Positions 58,285 through 64,000 of a stretch of DNA of 64,000 bases are shown one piece after another. Source of the stretch: Candidula unifasciata (Eukaryota; Mollusca; Gastropoda; Stylommatophora; Geomitridae); NCBI GenBank assembly GCA_905116865.2, contig CAJHNH020000835.1, positions 388,804 to 452,803 of the forward strand, in the 5' to 3' direction. The notes beneath the pieces are model-generated. The model made no database searches and was not told the DNA's origin. It saw nothing but the letters and a program-made list of their open reading frames with translations. Each line of letters opens with the position of its first letter. Position 1 is the stretch's first letter. Position numbers and translations under genes: made by a program.

Positions 58285-58359
58285 CTGTACAGTAAGATAA
58301 GAGAGAAGATAGAGACAGAACAGTCATTGTACAGTAACCTCTCAAATTGTGATAATTTA

Positions 58360-58386
58360 CTAGAGAGAGAGAGAGAGAGAGAGAGA
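58360..58386. repeat. (GA)n microsatellite
   Basis: Pure GA tract, followed by a G tract at about 58446-58462. Confidence 0.9.
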
Positions 58387-58519
58387 ATAGTCACTGTATA
58401 ATAATCTCTGGAAAGGTGTTAATCTGCTGGAGGAAACAAAACAAGCGTGGTGTTGGGGGGGGGGGGGGGGGAGTACAGTCACTGTACAGTAGTACAGTAA
58501 TCTGGAAATGGGAAAATCT

Positions 58520-61500
58520 ACTAGAGAGAGGGGGGAGAGAGGAACAGTCACAGAGATGACAATCTACTGGGGAGAGAGGAACAGTCATAGAGATGACAAT
58601 CTACTGGAGAGATGGAGAGAGAGAGAGAGAGAGGAACAGTCACAGAGATGACAATCTACTGGAGAGATGAAGAGAGAGAGGGGAACAGTCACAGAGATGA
58701 CAATCTACTGGAGAGATGGAGAGAGGAACAGTCACAGAGATGACAATCTACTGGAGAGATGGAGAGAGAGAGGGGAACAGTCACAGAGATGACAATCTAC
58801 TGGAGAGATGAAGAGAGAGAGGGGAACAGTCACAGAGATGACAATCTACTGGAGAGATGGAGAGAGAGAGAGGGGAACAGTCACAGAGATGACAATCTAC
58901 TGGGGAGAGAGGAACAGTCATAGAGATGACAATCTACTGGAGAGATGGAGAGAGAGAGAGGAACAGTCACAGAGATGACAATCTACTGGAGAGATGGAGA
59001 GAGAGAGGGGAACAGTCACAGAGATGACAATCTACTGGAGAGATGGAGAGAGGAATAGTCACAGAGATGACAATCTACTGGAGAGATGGAGAGAGAGAGG
59101 GGAACAGTCACAGAGATGACAATCTTCTGGAGAGATGCAGAGAGAGAGAGAGAGAGGGGAACAGTCACAGAGACGACAATCTTCTGGAGAGATGAAGAGA
59201 GAGAGAGGGGAACAGTCACAGAGATGACAATCTACTGGGGAGAGAGGAACAGTCACAGAGATGACAATCTACTGGAGAGATGGAGAGAGAGAGAGGGGAA
59301 CAGTCACAGAGATGACAATCTACTGGAGAGATGCAGAGAGAGAGAGAGAGGGGAACAGTCACAGAGATGACAATCTACTGGAGAGATGGAGAGAGAGAGA
59401 GAGGGGAACAGTCACAGAGATGACAATCTACTGGAGAGATGCAGAGAGAGAGAGGGGAACAGTCACAGAGATGACAATCTACTGGAGAGATGCAGAGAGA
59501 GAGAGGGGAACAGTCACAGAGATGACAATCTACTGGAGAGATGCAGAGAGAGAGAGAGAGGGGAACAGTCACAGAGATGACAATCTACTGGAGAGATGCA
59601 GAGAGAGAGAGGGGAACAGTCACAGAGATGACAATCTACTGGAGAGATGCAGAGAGAGGGGGGGGGAACAGTCACAGAGATGACAATCTAGTGGAGAGAT
59701 GCAGAGAGAGAGAGAGAGGGGAACAGTCACAGAGATGACAATCTACTGGAGAGATGGAGAGAGAGAGAGGGGAACAGTCACAGAGATGACAATCTACTGG
59801 AGAGATGGAGAGAGAGAGGGGGGAACAGTCACAGAGATGACAATCTACTGGAGAGATGGAGAGAGAGAGAGGGGAACAGTCACAGAGATGACAATCTACT
59901 GGGGAGAGAGGAACAGTCACAGAGATGACAATCTACTGGGGAGAGAGGAACAGTCACAGAGATGACAATCTACTGGAGAGATGCAGAGAGAGAGAGGGGG
60001 GAACAGTCACAGAGATGACAATCTACTGGAGAGATGGAGAGAGAGAGAGGGGAACAGTCACAGAGATGACAATCTACTGGAGAGAGAGAGAGAGGGAAAC
60101 AGTCACAGAGATGACAATCTACTGGAGAGATGGAGAGAGAGAGAGGGGAACAGTCACAGAGATGACAATCTACTGGAGAGATGCAGAGAGAGAGAGGGGA
60201 ACAGTCACAGAGATGACAATCTACTGGAGAGATTTAGAGAAAGAGGGGGGAACAGTCACAGAGATGACAATCTACTGGAGAGATGCAGAGAGAGAGAGGG
60301 GAACAGTCACAGAGATGACAATCTACTGGAGAGATGCAGAGAGAGAGAGAGAGGGGAACAGTCACAGAGATGACAATCTACTGGAGAGATGCAGAGAGAG
60401 AGAGGGGGGAACAGTCACAGAGATGACAATCTACTGGAGAGATGCAGAGAGAGAGAGGGGAACAGTCACAGAGATGACAATCTACTGGAGAGATGGAGAG
60501 AGAGAGAGAGGGGAACAGTCACAGAGATGACAATCTACTGGAGAGATGCAGAGAGAGAGAGAGGGGAACAGTCACAGAGATGACAATCTACTGGAGAGAT
60601 GGAGAGAGAGAGGGGGGAACAGTCACAGAGATGACAATCTACTGGAGAGATGGAGAGAGAGAGAGGGGAACAGTCACAGAGATGACAATCTACTGGGGAG
60701 AGAGGAACAGTCACAGAGATGACAATCTACTGGGGAGAGAGGAACAGTCACAGAGATGACAATCTACTGGAGAGATGCAGAGAGAGAGAGGGGGGAACAG
60801 TCACAGAGATGACAATCTACTGGAGAGATGGAGAGAGAGAGAGGGGAACAGTCACAGAGATGACAATCTACTGGGGAGAGAGGAACAGTCACAGAGATGA
60901 CAATCTACTGGAGAGATGCAGAGAGAGAGAGGGGGGAACAGTCACAGAGATGACAATCTACTGGAGAGATGGAGAGAGAGAGAGGGGAACAGTCACAGAG
61001 ATGACAATCTACTGGAGAGAGAGAGAGAGGGAAACAGTCACAGAGATGACAATCTACTGGAGAGATGGAGAGAGAGAGAGGGGAACAGTCACAGAGATGA
61101 CAATCTACTGGAGAGATGCAGAGAGAGAGAGGGGAACAGTCACAGAGATGACAATCTACTGGAGAGATTTAGAGAAAGAGGGGGGAACAGTCACAGAGAT
61201 GACAATCTACTGGAGAGATGCAGAGAGAGAGAGGGGAACAGTCACAGAGATGACAATCTACTGGAGAGATGCAGAGAGAGAGAGAGGGGAACAGTCACAG
61301 AGATGACAATCTACTGGAGAGATGCAGAGAGAGAGAGGGGGGAACAGTCACAGAGATGACAATCTACTGGAGAGATGCAGAGAGAGAGAGGGGAACAGTC
61401 ACAGAGATGACAATCTACTGGAGAGATGGAGAGAGAGAGAGAGGGGAACAGTCACAGAGATGACAATCTACTGGAGAGATGCAGAGAGAGAGAGAGGGGA

Positions 61501-61645
61501 ACAGTCACAGAGATGACAATCTACTGGAGAGATGCAGAGAGAGAGAGAGAGAGAGGGGAACAGTCACAGAGATGACAATCTACTGGAGAGATGCAGAGAG
61601 AGATAGAGAGGGGGGAACAGTCACAGAGATGACAATCTACTGGAG

Positions 61646-61677
<32 letters not shown>

Positions 61678-61872
61678 GGGAACAGTCACAGAGATGACAA
61701 TCTACTGGAGAGATGGAGAGAGAGAGAGAGAGGGGAACAGTCACAGAGATGACAATCTACTGGAGAGATGCAGAGAGAGAGAGAGAGAGGGGAACAGTCA
61801 CAGAGATGACAATCTACTGGACAGATGGAGAGAGAGAGAGGAACAGTCACAGAGATGACAGTCTACTGGAGA

Positions 61873-61940
<68 letters not shown>

Positions 61941-62392
61941 CACTCACAGAAATGAAAATCTACTGGAGAGAGAGAGGGGGGGGGGGGAGGGAAACAGTCA
62001 CAGAGATGACAATCTGCTGGAGAGATGGAGAGAGAGAGAGAGAGAGGAACAGTCACAGAGATGACAATCTACTGGAGAGAGAGAGGGAGAGAGGAACAGT
62101 CACAGAGATGACAATCTACTGGAGAGAGAGAAACAGTCACAGAGATGACAATCTACTGGAGAGAGAGGGGGAGAGAGGAACAGTCACAGAGATGACAATG
62201 TACTGGAGAGAGAGGGAGAGAGAGGAACAGTCACAGAGATGACAATCTACTGGAGAGTTGGAGAGAGAGGGAGAGAGAGAGAGAGAGAAACAGTCACAGA
62301 GATGACAATCTACTGGAGAGAGAGGAACAGTCACAGAGATGACAATCTACTGGAGAGAGAGGGGGAGAGAGGAACAATCACAGAGATGACAA
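58520..62392. repeat. Compound minisatellite, about 75 copies of a 30-60 bp unit with (GA)n
   Basis: Each unit has a constant part, GGAACAGTCACAGAGATGAC plus AATCTACTGGAGAG, followed by a variable GA/G-rich part. Rare markers recur at a fixed 935 bp distance (GATTTAGAGA at 60231 and 61166; GGGAAACAG at about 60095 and 61030), revealing a long internal duplication. Confidence 0.95.
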
Positions 62393-64000
62393 GGAGTGTG
62401 TGAGATGTAAGATCATTACATACAGAAGTTTGTGAGGTGTAAGATCATTACATACATGAGTGTGTGAGATATAAGATCAGTACATACAGGAGTGTGTGAG
62501 ATATAAGATCAGTACATACAGGAGTGTGTGAGATATAAGATCACTACATACAGGAGTGTGTGAGATGTAAGAGATCACACACAGTGCAGTAAGTGTACAT
62601 GAGGAGTGTGTGATGTAAGTCATTAGATTCATGTACATTACACAGGAGTGTGTGAGATGTAACATCATTACATACAGGAGTGTGTGAGATGTAAGATCAT
62701 TACATGCAGGAGAGTGTGAGATGTAAGATCACTACATGCAGGAGTGTGTGAGATGTAAGATCATTACGTACAGGAGTAAGTGCACGAGATGTAAGATGAT
62801 TACATGCAGGAGAGTGTGAGATGTATGATTATTGCATGCAGGAGTGTGTGAGGTGTAAGATCACTACATGCAGGAGTGTGTGAGATGTAAGATCAATGCA
62901 TGCAGGAGTGTGTGAGATGTAAGATCAACACATGCAGGAGTGTGTGAGATGTAAGATCACTTCATGCAGGAGAGGTGAGATGTAAGATCATTACATGCAG
63001 GAGTGTGAGATGTAAGATCATTACATGCAGGAGTGTGAGATGTAAGATCATTACATGCAGGAGTGTGAGATGTAAGATCATTACATGCAGGAGTGTGAGA
63101 TGTAAGATCATTACATGCAGGAGTGTGAGATGTAAGATCAACACATGCAGGAGTGTGAGATGTAAGATCACTACATGCAGGAGTGTGAGATGTGTGAGAT
63201 GTAAGATCACTACATGCAGGAGTGTGAGATGTAAGATCATTACATGTAGGAGTGTGTGAGATGTAAGATCACTACATGCAGGAGGGTGTGAGATGTACGA
63301 TCACTACATGCAGGAGAGTGTGAGATGTAAGATTAACACATGCAGTAGTGTGTGAGATGTAAGATCACTACATGCAGGAGTGTGTGAGATGTAAGATCAT
63401 TACATGCAGGAGTGTGAGATGTAAGATCACTACATGCAGGAGTGTGTGAGATGTAAGATCATTACACAGTAAGTGTGTGAGATGTAAGATCATTACATGC
63501 AGGAGTGTGTGAGATGTAAGACATGCAGGAGGAGTGTGAGATGTAAGATCATACATGCAGGAGTGTGAGATGTAAGATCATTACATGCAGGAGGAGTGTG
63601 AGATGTAAGATCATTACATGCAGGAGTGTGTGAGATGTAAGATCACTACATGCAGGAGTGTGTGAGATGTGTGCAGGAGTGTGTGAGATGTAAGATCATT
63701 ACATGCAGGAGAGTGTGAGATGTAAGATCATTACATGCAGGAGTGTGTGAGATGTAAGATCATTACATGTGTGAGATGTAAGATCACTACATGCAGGAGA
63801 GTGTGAGATGTAAGATCATTACATGCATGCAGGAGTGTGAGATGTGTGAGGAGTGTGTGAGATGTAAGATCACTACACAGTGCAGATGTGTGTGAGATGT
63901 AAGATCACTACATGCAGGAGAGTGTGAGATGTAAGATCAGTAGTGTGTGAGATGTAAGATCACATGCAGATGATTACATGCAGGAGAGTGTGAGATGTAA
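62393..64000. repeat. 30-32 bp minisatellite running off the right edge, about 50 copies
   Basis: The unit is GTGTGTGAGATGTAAGATCA plus TTACATGCAGGA. The block 62988-63180 is homogeneous at 30 bp. The rest is irregular with truncated units. The array is cut by the window end. Confidence 0.94.

Noticed and set aside
58520..64000. Many Glu/Arg-rich frames (MTIYWRD, RERGTVTE)
   Set aside because: All come from the GA-rich array; frames end wherever the (GA)n length varies.

Overview
The window reads as animal nuclear DNA. It has spliced exons with GT/AG borders, tRNA-headed SINEs, LINE fragments, a Penelope-like element, hAT elements and no bacterial gene organisation. The mix of repeats and the divergence of the one host gene suggest an invertebrate, most likely a lophotrochozoan such as a mollusc. 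That placement is an inference, because no rRNA, mitochondrial or other diagnostic gene is present. By my count of array extents, about half of the window (roughly 31-32 kb of 64 kb) is tandem repeat, in about 30 arrays that mostly have unrelated units of 19-86 bp. Nearly every long open frame in the window comes from such an array.

One host gene is recognisable: an MXD/MAD/MXI1-family bHLH-zipper repressor on the minus strand. Four coding exons chain in phase (54733-54704, 49027-48913, 43960-43738, 39871-39717). They give a complete bHLH-Zip domain, a Ser-rich linker and the acidic family C-terminus. The upstream exons, which should carry the Sin3-interaction domain, were not found and should lie beyond the right edge. 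Its introns are packed with minisatellites (30, 86, 52, 26, 38, 52 and 49 bp units) and retroelements.

Layout: 0-4 kb, an array with mixed 41 and 47 bp units, broken by a SINE. 4-10 kb, decayed LINEs, a SINE with target-site duplication and a Penelope-like GIY-YIG fragment. 10-14.3 kb, CT and TATC microsatellites, SINEs and a 36 bp array. 14.3-16.5 kb, a three-layer nest (CR1/L2-like LINE, then a second LINE, then a SINE) with duplications at both junctions, and an RPL23 processed pseudogene carrying a 32 bp array. 16.9-21.7 kb, a 46 bp array split by a hAT element and by a LINE whose RNase H domain carries a 48 bp array. 22-35 kb, successive arrays with 20, 29, 43, 33, 45, 22, 31, purine-rich and 50 bp units. 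35-39.7 kb, LINE and SINE remnants, a 19 bp array, a hAT-type MITE and possible 3' flank of the MXD gene. 39.7-54.7 kb, the MXD gene. 54.7-58.3 kb, LINE remnants and a second MITE. 58.5-64 kb, two large arrays running off the right edge.

The strongest recurring pattern is that at least six minisatellites lie inside recognisable mobile-element or retrocopy sequence, with matching flanks on both sides in the clearest cases. The window therefore looks like a place where inserted retro-sequence repeatedly seeds tandem arrays.
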